Positions 35,043 through 43,337 of a stretch of 64,000 nucleotides of DNA are shown here, piece after piece; position 1 is the first letter of the stretch; every line of letters starts with the position of its first letter. The translations under genes and the position numbers were made by a program. Source of the stretch: Rhodococcus sp. W8901 (lineage in GTDB: Bacteria > Actinomycetota > Actinomycetes > Mycobacteriales > Mycobacteriaceae); the NCBI RefSeq assembly GCF_013348805.1, contig NZ_CP054690.1:2976001-3040000 (forward strand). Direction: 5' to 3'. The notes under the pieces are model-generated. The model was not told where the DNA came from. It saw only the letters and a list, made by a program, of their open reading frames with translations, and searched no databases.

Positions 35043-36416
35043 ATGAGCATCGCCTCGACACAACCCCGCCGCCATCGCGTCGTGGTCATCGGATCCGGCT
35101 TCGGCGGATTGTTCGGCACGCAGGCCCTCAAGCGCGCCGACGTCGACATCACCCTCATCGCGAGGACCACCCATCACCTGTTCCAGCCGCTGCTGTACCA
35201 GGTGGCGACCGGCATCCTCTCGGTCGGCGACATCGCACCGGCGACACGGATGGTGCTACGCAAGCAGAAGAACGCCGAGGTCCTGCTCGGCGATGTCGAG
35301 ACGATCGACCTGAAGGCCGGGACGGTCACCTCGCGGCTGCTGGACCGGACGACGGTCACCGAGTTCGATTCGCTCATCGTGGCCGCGGGTGCCGGGCAGT
35401 CGTATTTCGGCAACGATCATTTCGCCGAGTTCGCGCCCGGCATGAAGACGATCGACGACGCGCTCGAGCTGCGGGGCCGCATCCTGGGGGCGTTCGAGCA
35501 GGCCGAGTTGTCCGACGATCCCGAGGAACGCGCCCGTCTGCTCACGTTCGTGGTGGTCGGCGCCGGACCGACGGGCGTCGAACTGGCCGGCCAGATCGCC
35601 GAACTCGCCCATCGCACGCTGCAGGGCGCATTCCGTCGGATCAACCCGAGCGATTCCCGGGTCATCCTCCTCGACGGCGCCCCCGCCGTGCTGCCGGTGT
35701 ACGGCGGGAAGCTGAGCCGCAAGGCCGCCGAACGGCTCGAGAAGCTCGGCGTGGAGATCCAGTTGAACGCGATGGTCACCGACGTCGACGTAGACGGGCT
35801 GGTCGTGCGGCACAAGGACGGCACCGACACCCGGATCGAGTCGCAGTGCAAGGTGTGGTCCGCCGGCGTGCAGGCCAGTCCGCTGGGCAAGCAGCTCGGT
35901 GAGCAGTCCGGAGCGGAGGTGGACCGGGCCGGCCGCGTGCACGTGAATCCGGATCTGACGTTGCCGGGCTATCCGAACGTGTTCGTCATCGGCGACATGA
36001 TGGCGCTGGACAAGTTGCCCGGGCTGGCGCAGGTCGCGATGCAGGGCGGGAAGTACGCCGCCAAGGAGATTCGGGCGGGACTCGACGACGCCCGGTCCGA
36101 GGATCGGCAGCCGTTCAAGTACTTCGACAAGGGCTCGATGGCGACGATCTCCCGGTTCAGCGCGGTCGCGCAGGTCGGCAAGCTCGAGATCAGCGGCTTC
36201 ATCGGCTGGATCGCCTGGCTGGTGATCCACCTGATGTACCTGATCGGGTTCCGTAGTCGCCTGTCGACGGTGATCTCGTGGACGGTCTCGTTCCTCGGCC
36301 GCGGGCGTGCGCAGATGGCGTCCACCGAGCAGCAGGTGTTCGCGCGCAACGCGATCGACCTGCTGCAGGAGCAGAGTCGAGCGCGTCGCGCCGCCGAATC
36401 ACGTGAGGTCGGTTGA
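35043..36416 (+). CDS. ndh: type II NADH:quinone oxidoreductase
   Basis: A 457-residue monotopic flavoprotein that passes electrons from NADH to menaquinone without pumping protons. Two dinucleotide folds: FAD site VVVIGSGFGGLFG (about residues 13-25) and NADH site FVVVGAGPTGVELAG (about 168-182). The FAD-contact segment FVIGDMMALDKLPGLAQVAMQGGKYAAKEI is near 315-345. The C-terminal ~100 residues include IGWIAWLVIHLMYLIGF, the amphipathic membrane segment. A strong gaggagcgcgg precedes ATG 35043. It converges on the thioesterase gene; their stops are 10 bp apart. Confidence 0.9.
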   Translation: MSIASTQPRRHRVVVIGSGFGGLFGTQALKRADVDITLIARTTHHLFQPLLYQVATGILSVGDIAPATRMVLRKQKNAEVLLGDVETIDLKAGTVTSRLLDRTTVTEFDSLIVAAGAGQSYFGNDHFAEFAPGMKTIDDALELRGRILGAFEQAELSDDPEERARLLTFVVVGAGPTGVELAGQIAELAHRTLQGAFRRINPSDSRVILLDGAPAVLPVYGGKLSRKAAERLEKLGVEIQLNAMVTDVDVDGLVVRHKDGTDTRIESQCKVWSAGVQASPLGKQLGEQSGAEVDRAGRVHVNPDLTLPGYPNVFVIGDMMALDKLPGLAQVAMQGGKYAAKEIRAGLDDARSEDRQPFKYFDKGSMATISRFSAVAQVGKLEISGFIGWIAWLVIHLMYLIGFRSRLSTVISWTVSFLGRGRAQMASTEQQVFARNAIDLLQEQSRARRAAESREVG

Positions 36417-36425
36417 CCGACCCCG

Positions 36426-36887
36426 CTACTTGTTGCCGAGCGCGGACGTCTCGGTGATGTTCTGCAGTCGGACCTGCCCGCGAGCGACGAGGCGCTGCTG
36501 CTCGTCCGTCACGGTCACGAGCCACAACTGCTGGGTGCGGCCCCGATGCACCGGGGTGCCCTCCGCGAACAGCACTCCGTCGCGGGCGGCGCGCAGGAAG
36601 TCGGTGTTGTTGTTGACGCCGACGACGTGACCGCGGTCGCCGAGCCAGATGCTGGCGGCGATGCTCGCCACCGATTCGATCACCGCGCAGTGCACGCCGC
36701 CGTGCATGATGCCCCACGGCTGGTACAGCGCGGGCGTCACCTTCCACTGCGCACGAACGCGGTCCGCGGTCAGTTCGGTGAACTCGAGGCCGAGCGCCTC
36801 GCCGAAGCCCTTGTTGAGGAATGCGTTGACCTCGGCGGGATCCGCCCCGTCCCCCAGCACGAATGCGTGCTCTGCCTCGCTCGCCAT
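36426..36887 (-). CDS. hotdog-fold acyl-CoA thioesterase (PaaI type)
   Basis: A 153-residue protein. The N-terminal ~25 residues are acidic and variable; the rest is a PaaI-like hotdog domain: ALYQPWGIMHGGVHCAVIESVASIAAS (about residues 56-82, HGG motif and catalytic acidic residue), VGVNNNTDFLRAARDGVLFA, and VTVTDEQQRLVARGQVRLQN. Enzymes of this group hydrolyse aromatic or medium-chain acyl-CoA esters. ATG 36887 has ggag at a suitable spacing; the frame extends to 37037 but without a ribosome binding site. Confidence 0.85.
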   Translation of the reverse strand: MASEAEHAFVLGDGADPAEVNAFLNKGFGEALGLEFTELTADRVRAQWKVTPALYQPWGIMHGGVHCAVIESVASIAASIWLGDRGHVVGVNNNTDFLRAARDGVLFAEGTPVHRGRTQQLWLVTVTDEQQRLVARGQVRLQNITETSALGNK

Positions 36888-37019
36888 GATCTGCTCCATC
36901 GATTCTGGTAGGGCGACCGAGCCCCGAGGTGCCCGACCGACCCGCCTGCCGAATATGTACCTCGTCATAGTGATCCACCGCCGTCGGCGGCACGCACTCG
37001 ACCCGCCGGAAAGACGAAC

Positions 37020-37054
37020 CGGCGGGTTCCGCGCCATATGCGCGGAACCCGCCG
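37020..37054. terminator. hairpin terminator downstream of the FhuF-like gene
   Basis: cggcgggttccgcgc (37020-37034) pairs perfectly with gcgcggaacccgccg (37040-37054) around catat. It lies 117 bp after the stop of the minus-strand gene at 37171 and before the thioesterase start, so it can separate the two. Confidence 0.65.
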
Positions 37055-37170
37055 TGGAGGGGACCGGGAGTCACTGCAGCCCTCAGGACTCCGGCACGGT
37101 CCAGCAGTATTGATGAATCGAGAATAGGAAAGGCTGCCCTAATTCGTCAACCCCTTCGTCAACCCCTTCG

Positions 37171-37911
37171 TCAGCAGGCGTGCGCCAGCATGGCCCGCGT
37201 GCGCACCGGAACACCCGCAGCCTCGAACGCGTCCAGCAGGCCCTGACCGCGCCGGGACGCGACAGACTGCGACGAACCCGCCAGGATCGGTACCCGCGTC
37301 GTCACGCCCAGGACCGCGTCGGCGACCAGGCTGCCGAGTCGCAGCTGGTCGACGGACGCGAATCCGTCCAGTGCGCACCGAATCGCCGACAGCGACGTGA
37401 CGCAGCGGTGCGCAGTCCACACCAGTAGGGCTCGCTCACACGGCAGGGTGACGACGTCGCGCGAGCCGGCCAGACCGTCGTCGGGCAACACACGCAGCGT
37501 GTCGTCCACGACGCCCGCCCAGTCGATGCCGCTGTCGCTGTCCATGTGGATCCAGAGGTTGTCCACGCCGGGGTCCCACGCTCGCCCCTCCAGCACCACG
37601 AGCGCCGCGACCCGGCCGACCACCGCGTGCACGAGCGCCGACGCCACCTGTATCGCGGCCGCGTCCGGGGAGTGCAGATCGTCGAGCATGCGCTCGTACA
37701 TCTGACCCACTCGATGACCCTGCAGTTCGGCCGGCTCCCCGCCTCCGGCGCACGACGCGATCGGCCACCACCGCCGCTTGCCCTGATGCGCCATCGTCGC
37801 GACCGCGTAGACCCGCGGGTAGTCCGGCGAGACGTCGCGCAGTCGCGAACACGAGTCCGCCAGTGCCGTTGCCTCGGACACGGTGAACTGGAATTGCGCG
37901 GTCGCGGACAT
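37171..37911 (-). CDS. FhuF-like iron/siderophore-associated protein
   Basis: A 246-residue soluble protein facing the iron ABC transporter across an IdeR-box-containing gap. Features: ATALADSCSRLRDVSPDYP (N-terminal), GQMYERMLDDLHSPDAAAIQ, VVGRVAALVVLEGRAWDPG, NLWIHMDSDSGIDWAGVVDD and the last LVADAVLGVTTRVPIL, ending MLAHAC. The arrangement and the middle segment recall siderophore ferric reductases (FhuF) or IucA/IucC-type partners. The C-terminal CC-x10-CxxC iron-sulfur motif of FhuF is absent; only one Cys is at the end. It may therefore be a structural relative without a cluster. ggaggctcg precedes ATG 37911. Confidence 0.6.
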   Translation of the reverse strand: MSATAQFQFTVSEATALADSCSRLRDVSPDYPRVYAVATMAHQGKRRWWPIASCAGGGEPAELQGHRVGQMYERMLDDLHSPDAAAIQVASALVHAVVGRVAALVVLEGRAWDPGVDNLWIHMDSDSGIDWAGVVDDTLRVLPDDGLAGSRDVVTLPCERALLVWTAHRCVTSLSAIRCALDGFASVDQLRLGSLVADAVLGVTTRVPILAGSSQSVASRRGQGLLDAFEAAGVPVRTRAMLAHAC

Positions 37912-37962
37912 CGAGCCTCCATCAAGCGTTCGGTTAGTTCCGTCGAGTAGTTCTTCGGCAAG

Positions 37963-38054
37963 CGTAGGCTAGCCTAACCATTGTCGAACCAGGGGGTCTA
38001 TTCGAGCCGCGGAGCGGATACCTCCCTCGCACGTTCGGTTAGGCTTCCGTAACC
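37963..38054. promoter_or_regulatory. two IdeR/DtxR-like iron boxes between divergent iron genes
   Basis: The first site is gtaggctagcctaacc (37964-37979), containing the palindrome taggctagccta; the second is ggttaggcttccgtaacc (38037-38054). Both resemble the IdeR consensus TTAGGTTAGGCTAACCTAA. They lie 52 and 42 bp from the divergent starts at 37911 and 38096. Iron-dependent repression of both units is the natural inference. Confidence 0.75.
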
Positions 38055-38095
38055 TGACGCTCGACAGCGTTACCTCCCCAAGGAGCACCCCAGCC

Positions 38096-39577
38096 GTGAC
38101 GACGACCCGCCTCCCGGATACGAACCCGGATGCGTCGAGGCACACCAAACCGCAGTCGGATTTCGGGAAAGAGGTTGTCCCGCAAGGCCCGGCGCCGACA
38201 GCCCTGCGCCTGCTGGCGAATCTCGTCGACCTCGGCGTCGTCGCGGCACCCCTCGTCCTCGGGTGGTACCTCGTCGATTCGCTGCGTGACGCCAACGGCG
38301 GCGGCGAGGCCGACCGCGTCGTATTCGGCGGAGCCGCGCTGCTGATAGCAATCGGATTGTTCGTCTGGAATCGCGGATTCCGTGAAGGGAACACGGGCAC
38401 CACCGTCGGCAAGGGCTGGTGCGGGCTGGTGACCCGGGACGCCGAGACCGGTGCGCCCATCGGCGTCCGGCGTGCGGTGCGGCGGGTACCCGGGATCGTC
38501 TCCGGTGCCGAGGTGGTCCGCGAGGCCACCGCGCGCGCGGACGGCTTCACCCCGATCACCCCCGACACGTCCCTCGCCGCCGTGCGCCGGCGTCGGATCC
38601 TGGGCCTGCTCGCCCTCGCAGTCCTGTTGGCGCTCGTGCTGTTCGCGAGCATCGCCGTCGGCGCCCGTCCGCTGTCGTTCGCCGAGATCTTCCACGCACT
38701 GTTCTCCTCGACCGGCGGCGAGACCGACATCATCGTGCGCACCCTCCGGATCCCACGCACCCTCCTCGGTCTGGTCGTCGGCATCGCCCTCGGCGTGGCC
38801 GGCGCACTGATCCAGGGACACACCCGAAATCCGCTCGCCGACGCCGGCCTGCTCGGCCTCAACGCCGGCGCCGCGTTCCTCGTGGTGATCGCGATCTACA
38901 CCCTCGGCCTCACGTCACCGGGCCAGTACCTGTGGTTCGCGTTCGCGGGCTCGGCCCTCGCCAGCGTCGTCGTCTTCGGGCTGTCCTCGATCGGCAACGG
39001 GAAGGCGAGCCCGCTGAGCCTGGCGCTCGCGGGCGCGGCCGTCGCCTTCTTCCTCCAGGCCATGACGAACGCGGTCGTGATCCTCGACCAGACCAGCCTC
39101 GACGGCTACCGGTTCTGGGTCGTCGGATCGGTCGCCGGCCGCGGCTACGACATCCTGTGGCAGGTGCTGCCGTTCCTGATCCTCGGGCTGGTCATCGCGA
39201 TCGCCAGTACCCCGAGCCTGAACGTGATCAGCCTCGGTGAGGACGTCGCCCGGTCGCTCGGCACCAACGTCGCGGTCTCGCGCACGATCGGCATCGTCGC
39301 GATCACGCTGCTCACCGGCGCCGCGACCGCCGCGTGCGGACCGATCGCGTTCATCGGACTGGTCGTACCGCACGTCGCCCGCGCGATCACCGGCCCCGAC
39401 TACCGCTGGCTCGTCCCCTACGCCGGACTGCTCGGCGGCCTGATGTTGGTCATGTCCGACGTCATCGGCCGAGTCGTGGTCCGTCCCGGCGAACTGCAGG
39501 TCGGCATCGTGCTGGCCGTCGTCGGTGCCCCGTTCTTCATCGCGCTCGTTCGGCGCAGGAAGCTGGCCAGCCTGTGA
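38096..39577 (+). CDS. FecCD-family siderophore permease with N-terminal RDD-like domain
   Basis: A 493-residue protein. The last ~330 residues are a normal FecCD permease: VRTLRIPRTLLGLVVGIALGVAGALIQG, NPLADAGLLGLNAGAAF, and GPIAFIGLVVPHVARAITGPDYR. The first ~150 residues are extra: after ~35 polar residues come two membrane segments (LLANLVDLGVVAAPLVLGWY, LLIAIGLFVWNRGF) and NTGTTVGKGWCGLVTRDAET, features of an RDD domain. Usual FecCD permeases are near 340 residues. GTG 38096 has aaggag about 11 bases upstream. The next permease overlaps by 4 bases. Confidence 0.85.
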   Translation: MTTTRLPDTNPDASRHTKPQSDFGKEVVPQGPAPTALRLLANLVDLGVVAAPLVLGWYLVDSLRDANGGGEADRVVFGGAALLIAIGLFVWNRGFREGNTGTTVGKGWCGLVTRDAETGAPIGVRRAVRRVPGIVSGAEVVREATARADGFTPITPDTSLAAVRRRRILGLLALAVLLALVLFASIAVGARPLSFAEIFHALFSSTGGETDIIVRTLRIPRTLLGLVVGIALGVAGALIQGHTRNPLADAGLLGLNAGAAFLVVIAIYTLGLTSPGQYLWFAFAGSALASVVVFGLSSIGNGKASPLSLALAGAAVAFFLQAMTNAVVILDQTSLDGYRFWVVGSVAGRGYDILWQVLPFLILGLVIAIASTPSLNVISLGEDVARSLGTNVAVSRTIGIVAITLLTGAATAACGPIAFIGLVVPHVARAITGPDYRWLVPYAGLLGGLMLVMSDVIGRVVVRPGELQVGIVLAVVGAPFFIALVRRRKLASL

Positions 39578-40680
39578 GCGTCCTGAATACTCTCCCCGAC
39601 GCCGCCGACGGCACCCCCGCGGCGGTACCGTCCCGGCCGGCGTTCCGGCTCGGCCCGATCTCGCTGGTGCTGCGGCCCTACATGATCGTCGTCAACGTGG
39701 TGCTCGCGGTCGCGCTGTTCCTGCTGGTGTGCGTCGGCATCGGCCGCGGCGACTTCCCGCTGTCCGTCCCGGAGGTCACCAACGTCCTGTTCGGCGGCGG
39801 CAGCAAGGTGCAGCGGTTCATCGTGATGGACCTGCGTCTGCCCCGCGCGCTGACCGCGGTGCTCATCGGTGTCGCGCTCGGCATCTCCGGTGCGATCACC
39901 CAGTCCATCGCGCGCAACTCGCTGGCCAGCCCCGACATCCTCGGCATCACGTCGGGCGCGAGCGCGGCGGCGGTCGCGTTGATCGTCCTCGGCGGCGGCG
40001 GCGGCTCCTTCGTCGGCCTGTTCGCCACGCTGGGCATCCCGCTGGCCGCGCTCGTCGGCGGCCTGCTCACCGCCACCGTCATCTACCTCCTGGCCTGGCG
40101 GCAGGGTGTCGAGGGCTACCGGCTGATCCTCATCGGCATCGGCATCAACGCGATGCTGATCGCGGTCACCGGGTGGCTGCTGATCTCCGCCGACATCAAC
40201 GACGTCTCCCGCGCCAAGGTGTGGCTCAACGGGTCGCTGAACGGCGCCGGGTGGGGTCAGGTGTGGCCGGTGGCGATCGCGCTCGCCGTGATCGGCGGCT
40301 GGGCGATCATCGCGGCGTTCACCCTCGGCGCGCTGCGCCTGGGCGACGACAACGCCCGGTCCCTCGGCGTCCGGCAGCAGTCCGAGCAGGCGAAGCTGCT
40401 GTTCGCGTCGGTGATCCTGGCCGCGATCGCCACCGCCGCGGCCGGTCCCGTCGGATTCGTCGCACTCGCGGCGCCCCAGGTCGCGATGCGCCTGGTCCGC
40501 TCCGCCGGGCCGCCGATCCTCGCGTCCGCGCTCACCGGGGCCGTGCTGGTCGTGGGCAGCGACATCATCGCCCGCACCGTCCTCCCCGTGGAACTGCCCG
40601 TCGGCATCGTCACCTCGGCGCTCGGCGGCCCGTTCCTCCTGTACCTCCTCGTCCGCAACAACCGGAAGGTCTCGGCATGA
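39574..40680 (+). CDS. FecCD-family siderophore permease, second subunit
   Basis: A 368-residue protein with 9-10 membrane segments. FecCD landmarks: LRLPRALTAVLIGVALGISGAI, NSLASPDILGITSGASAAAV (about 110-130), GYRLILIGIGINAMLIAVTGW and PVGFVALAAPQVAMRLVRSAGP. It pairs with the upstream RDD-containing permease to form the two-subunit channel. It starts GTG 39574 (GTGA overlap with the previous gene) and ends in ATGA with the ATPase gene. No substrate-binding protein is encoded in this operon, so it must come from elsewhere. Confidence 0.9.
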   Translation: MSVLNTLPDAADGTPAAVPSRPAFRLGPISLVLRPYMIVVNVVLAVALFLLVCVGIGRGDFPLSVPEVTNVLFGGGSKVQRFIVMDLRLPRALTAVLIGVALGISGAITQSIARNSLASPDILGITSGASAAAVALIVLGGGGGSFVGLFATLGIPLAALVGGLLTATVIYLLAWRQGVEGYRLILIGIGINAMLIAVTGWLLISADINDVSRAKVWLNGSLNGAGWGQVWPVAIALAVIGGWAIIAAFTLGALRLGDDNARSLGVRQQSEQAKLLFASVILAAIATAAAGPVGFVALAAPQVAMRLVRSAGPPILASALTGAVLVVGSDIIARTVLPVELPVGIVTSALGGPFLLYLLVRNNRKVSA

Positions 40681-41543
40681 CCCAGCACTCCCTTGTCACC
40701 GAGCCGGCACTGTCCTCCCCCGCGCCGCGACTGGTCGCCGAGAGCCTCACTCTCGGCTACGGCGACCGCATGATCGTCGAGGGCCTCGACGTCGAGATCC
40801 CCACCGGCGTGATCACCACCGTGATCGGCCCCAACGGGTGCGGCAAGTCGACGATGCTGCGGGCGCTGGGCCGGCTGCTCAAGCCGCGCGCGGGCACCGT
40901 CCTGCTCGACGGCAAGGCCATCACGACGATGCGCACCAAGGATGTCGCCCGAACGCTCGGCATGCTGCCGCAGGCGCCCGTCGCCCCCGAGGGCCTGACG
41001 GTGGCCGACCTGGTCGCCCGCGGTCGGCATCCGCACCAGTCGTGGATCCGCCAGTGGTCGTCCGACGACGAGACCGAGGTGGCGCACGCGCTCGCGCTGA
41101 CCGGGGTCGCCGACCTCGCCGATCGCCCTGTCGACCAACTCTCGGGTGGGCAGCGCCAGCGGGCGTGGATCTCGATGGCGCTCGCGCAGGGCACCGACAT
41201 CCTGCTGCTCGACGAGCCGACCACCTACCTCGACCTGTCGCACTCGGTGGAGGTCCTCGACCTGGTGGACCGGATGCACGAGGAGCTGGGCCGCACCGTG
41301 ATCATGGTGCTGCACGACCTCAACCTCGCGGTCCGCTACAGCGACCACCTGATCGTCATGTCGGAGGGCCGGATCGTCGCTTCCGGTGCGCCGCAGGACG
41401 TGATCTCGGCGGAGCTGCTCCTGGAGGTGTTCGGGCTCGAGGCGGCGGTCATCGACGATCCCGTCTCCGACCGGCCGCTGATCATCCCCATCGGGACGCG
41501 GCACGTCTACGGTGCGGTGGGTGGGCCGACGCAAGACGGGTGA
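40677..41543 (+). CDS. iron-siderophore ABC transporter ATPase (FecE/FepC type)
   Basis: A 288-residue ATPase. Walker A GPNGCGKST (residues 51-59), Q-loop LPQAPVAPEGL, signature LSGGQRQRAWISMALAQ (about 154-170), Walker B ILLLDEPTTYLDL and the H-loop MVLHDLNLAVRYS are all present. The wording ARGRHPHQSW and EPTTYLDLSHSVEVLDL fits iron-siderophore importers. It overlaps the previous gene by 4 bases and completes the permease-permease-ATPase operon under the IdeR-like boxes. Confidence 0.9.
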   Translation: MTQHSLVTEPALSSPAPRLVAESLTLGYGDRMIVEGLDVEIPTGVITTVIGPNGCGKSTMLRALGRLLKPRAGTVLLDGKAITTMRTKDVARTLGMLPQAPVAPEGLTVADLVARGRHPHQSWIRQWSSDDETEVAHALALTGVADLADRPVDQLSGGQRQRAWISMALAQGTDILLLDEPTTYLDLSHSVEVLDLVDRMHEELGRTVIMVLHDLNLAVRYSDHLIVMSEGRIVASGAPQDVISAELLLEVFGLEAAVIDDPVSDRPLIIPIGTRHVYGAVGGPTQDG

Positions 41544-41966
41544 TCAGAAGGACAGCACCCGCGAGTGTTCGCCTCGCCGGGTGCCGCCCAGATCGCTCAC
41601 GACCCCACCGCGCCGCAGCGTTTGGAGTTGCCCCGAGCTTGCCACCCGACCACGATCGGTGGTCCATCCCAACCGGCGGCCACTATCGACGCTACCCACG
41701 ATCACCGTGCATGCAACCCGGACGAACAGGGCGATGGCCTGCGCGTGTTCCGGTTTCAGGCGCGATCCTGATCGGGCGCATTTCGAAAGAGCAGGGATAC
41801 GAGGTCATCTCGTCGTCGCGGTGGCCGCGAGTCAGGGGACGTGTCGACGTCGACCACAGATATCGACTTCTCTGATCCCGACGATGTCGATCCAGATTTG
41901 AAACCCATTGCGGGAAAACACTTGACGGTGTCCTGGCGATTCAACACCGGACGGTAACAAGCCTGT
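41544..41966. other. non-coding stretch with two repeats
   Basis: It holds the 57-bp repeat shared with 18.1 kb (41595-41651) and, from about 41892, the head of the second duplicated cassette. No gene seen. Confidence 0.5.
41595..41651 (+). repeat. 57-bp repeat shared with 18.1 kb, copy 2
   Basis: gctcacgaccccaccgcgc, then about 14 variable bases, then gttgccccgagcttgcc and cccgacc. The inverted copy is at 18125-18180. Confidence 0.65.
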
Positions 41967-42280
41967 ATGAGTTCGGCGACTGCCCCTGTGAACGCGCCGA
42001 ACGTACCTAGGGTGGCGGGCATGGGTGTGAACCAGAAGACGATCGCATTCGATGTCATCGAGCGGCGGGAGGTGCCCCAACCCGAGATCGACCGCCTTGC
42101 TCGCAGTACCTGGCAGTCGCTGACCGCCGCCACACGGGAATCGTGCGAGCCGCCACGGTGGGTGAACAGCGGCCCTGTTGCTGGTGCGGACGCATACCTC
42201 GTGCACCGGTACGAGGGCACCGTCGCGAACTGAAATCTCAGTCGTGAAGGTCGTTCGGGCGACCCGTGGGTAAGCGCGTG
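41892..42280 (+). repeat. duplicated cassette head, copy 2
   Basis: Clearly related to 7968-8345: shared gggaaaacacttga, ggtaac-agcctgt before the ATG, the entire short gene, and tgggtaagcgcg after it. After this point the copies diverge. Confidence 0.75.
41967..42233 (+). CDS. short conserved protein of the duplicated cassette, copy 2
   Basis: An 88-residue twin of the protein at 8043-8306. The core MGVNQKTIAFDVIERREVPQ, PEIDRLARSTWQSL and RWVNSGPVAGADAYLVHRYE differs at only a few positions. ATG 41967 follows taacaag-cctgt, the same leaderless-type arrangement as the first copy; ATG 42021 would give 70 residues. The upstream 17 residues are less conserved. It is followed after 125 bp by a different partner gene from copy 1 (a membrane protein with an L7/L12-like end). 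Confidence 0.6.
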   Translation: MSSATAPVNAPNVPRVAGMGVNQKTIAFDVIERREVPQPEIDRLARSTWQSLTAATRESCEPPRWVNSGPVAGADAYLVHRYEGTVAN

Positions 42281-42358
42281 CAGGATGATTCTCGCGCCGG
42301 CTGGCAACCGACTCCTCAGAACTTCGTTGATATCGAACCGGGATCGCCAAGGGGTGGA

Positions 42359-42781
42359 ATGTCGAAGGTCGTGCAGGTACTCGAGAGCGAGGTCATTCAG
42401 CGATGGGCCGCTACCGTCGGCACAGTCCTGTTCCCTCTGATTGTTCTGCCTTCCCGCGTTGGCGAGGCCGTCGAGCACCCGACTGTATGGAACTGGGTTG
42501 TCGTCGTGGTCGTCGCAGGAGGCATCGTCGCCTTCGCGACCGAAGCCATCACTTTGTGGCGCAAGCGCTTCGGCTTGACCCGAGGAAGAAAGCCTGAACT
42601 CACGTTCGTTGCACCCGAGGATGTTCCGGCCTCGGATGTGGAGTCGGCGATCGCATCGACATCGGACCGCATCTCGGCGATCAAGGCGCTGCGTGAACAA
42701 CATCGAGGTCTCGGATTGAAGTCTGCTGCGGATCTCGTCGACGCGGCTATCGGACGCCCACCCACCCGAAACCTCGCGTAA
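42359..42781 (+). CDS. membrane protein with ribosomal L7/L12-like C-terminal domain
   Basis: A 140-residue protein. Two hydrophobic segments, VGTVLFPLIVLPSRV and WNWVVVVVVAGGIVAFATEAI (about residues 19-62), are followed by a basic patch and a ~45-residue end, DRISAIKALREQHRGLGLKSAADLVDAA, which has the helix pattern of the L7/L12 C-terminal domain (KIxxIKxLRxxxGLGLKEAKDLVD). Proteins with this motif outside the ribosome are known in actinobacteria but their role is unknown. ATG 42359 has aaggggtgga just upstream. It occupies the variable position of cassette copy 2. Confidence 0.75.
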   Translation: MSKVVQVLESEVIQRWAATVGTVLFPLIVLPSRVGEAVEHPTVWNWVVVVVVAGGIVAFATEAITLWRKRFGLTRGRKPELTFVAPEDVPASDVESAIASTSDRISAIKALREQHRGLGLKSAADLVDAAIGRPPTRNLA

Positions 42782-42864
42782 CCGGTGTATCCCGGACTCG
42801 GCGTGAGCGGACCCCGTGTCGTCGGTCCTCGTGGTCCACCAGTGAATATGACGCACCGCCCGAT

Positions 42865-42990
42865 GTCGGGGCCCTGCTGACCGACGACCCCACCATCACT
42901 CGACTCAGCGACCTCCCACGCCCTCGTCGCCTTGCGTACCTCGAGAGCATCGACCGCCTGGCCAGCGCGGTGGAGCACGCATGTCAGCGT
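42865..42990 (+). pseudogene. HIT-family protein remnant
   Basis: A 40-codon stretch, ALLTDDPTITRLSDLPRPRR, LAYLESIDRLASAVEHACQR, matches the middle of actinobacterial HIT-domain proteins (LLxDDPxxxRLSDLPRxRR). The N-terminus and the HxHxH-type active-site part that should follow are missing or frame-shifted. Confidence 0.5.
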
Positions 42991-43337
42991 GCCCACCGAT
43001 CAAGCACGGTTCGGAATCGATGGCGAATCTTCATCGATTACGTTCGAACCGAGGTCAGTGCACGTGCGATCAGCGAGGCTGAATCCGCCTGGTCGGTCGT
43101 CGAAAATAAGGGCAATATGTCTAGTTCGCGCTGTTGTCCCCAGGCGCTCGTCTCAAACTCTCCTGTCAGCGGCACGACCCCTGACCGATCGGGCTCGTGC
43201 CGGAATCAGCCACCGGTAGCGGGTCTGTCTAGACAATGCCTGACAGCCGCCAGGGCACCACCGACCCACTCGCCGACACCCCCGGCGCCGACGTTGTCCA
43301 CGGCCGGCAACTTGAAACGTGTTCTACTCTGTTTGGA
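42991..43337. other. non-coding stretch
   Basis: No supported gene. The frame of the HIT remnant continues open to 43470 but has no family features after 42990. Confidence 0.4.
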
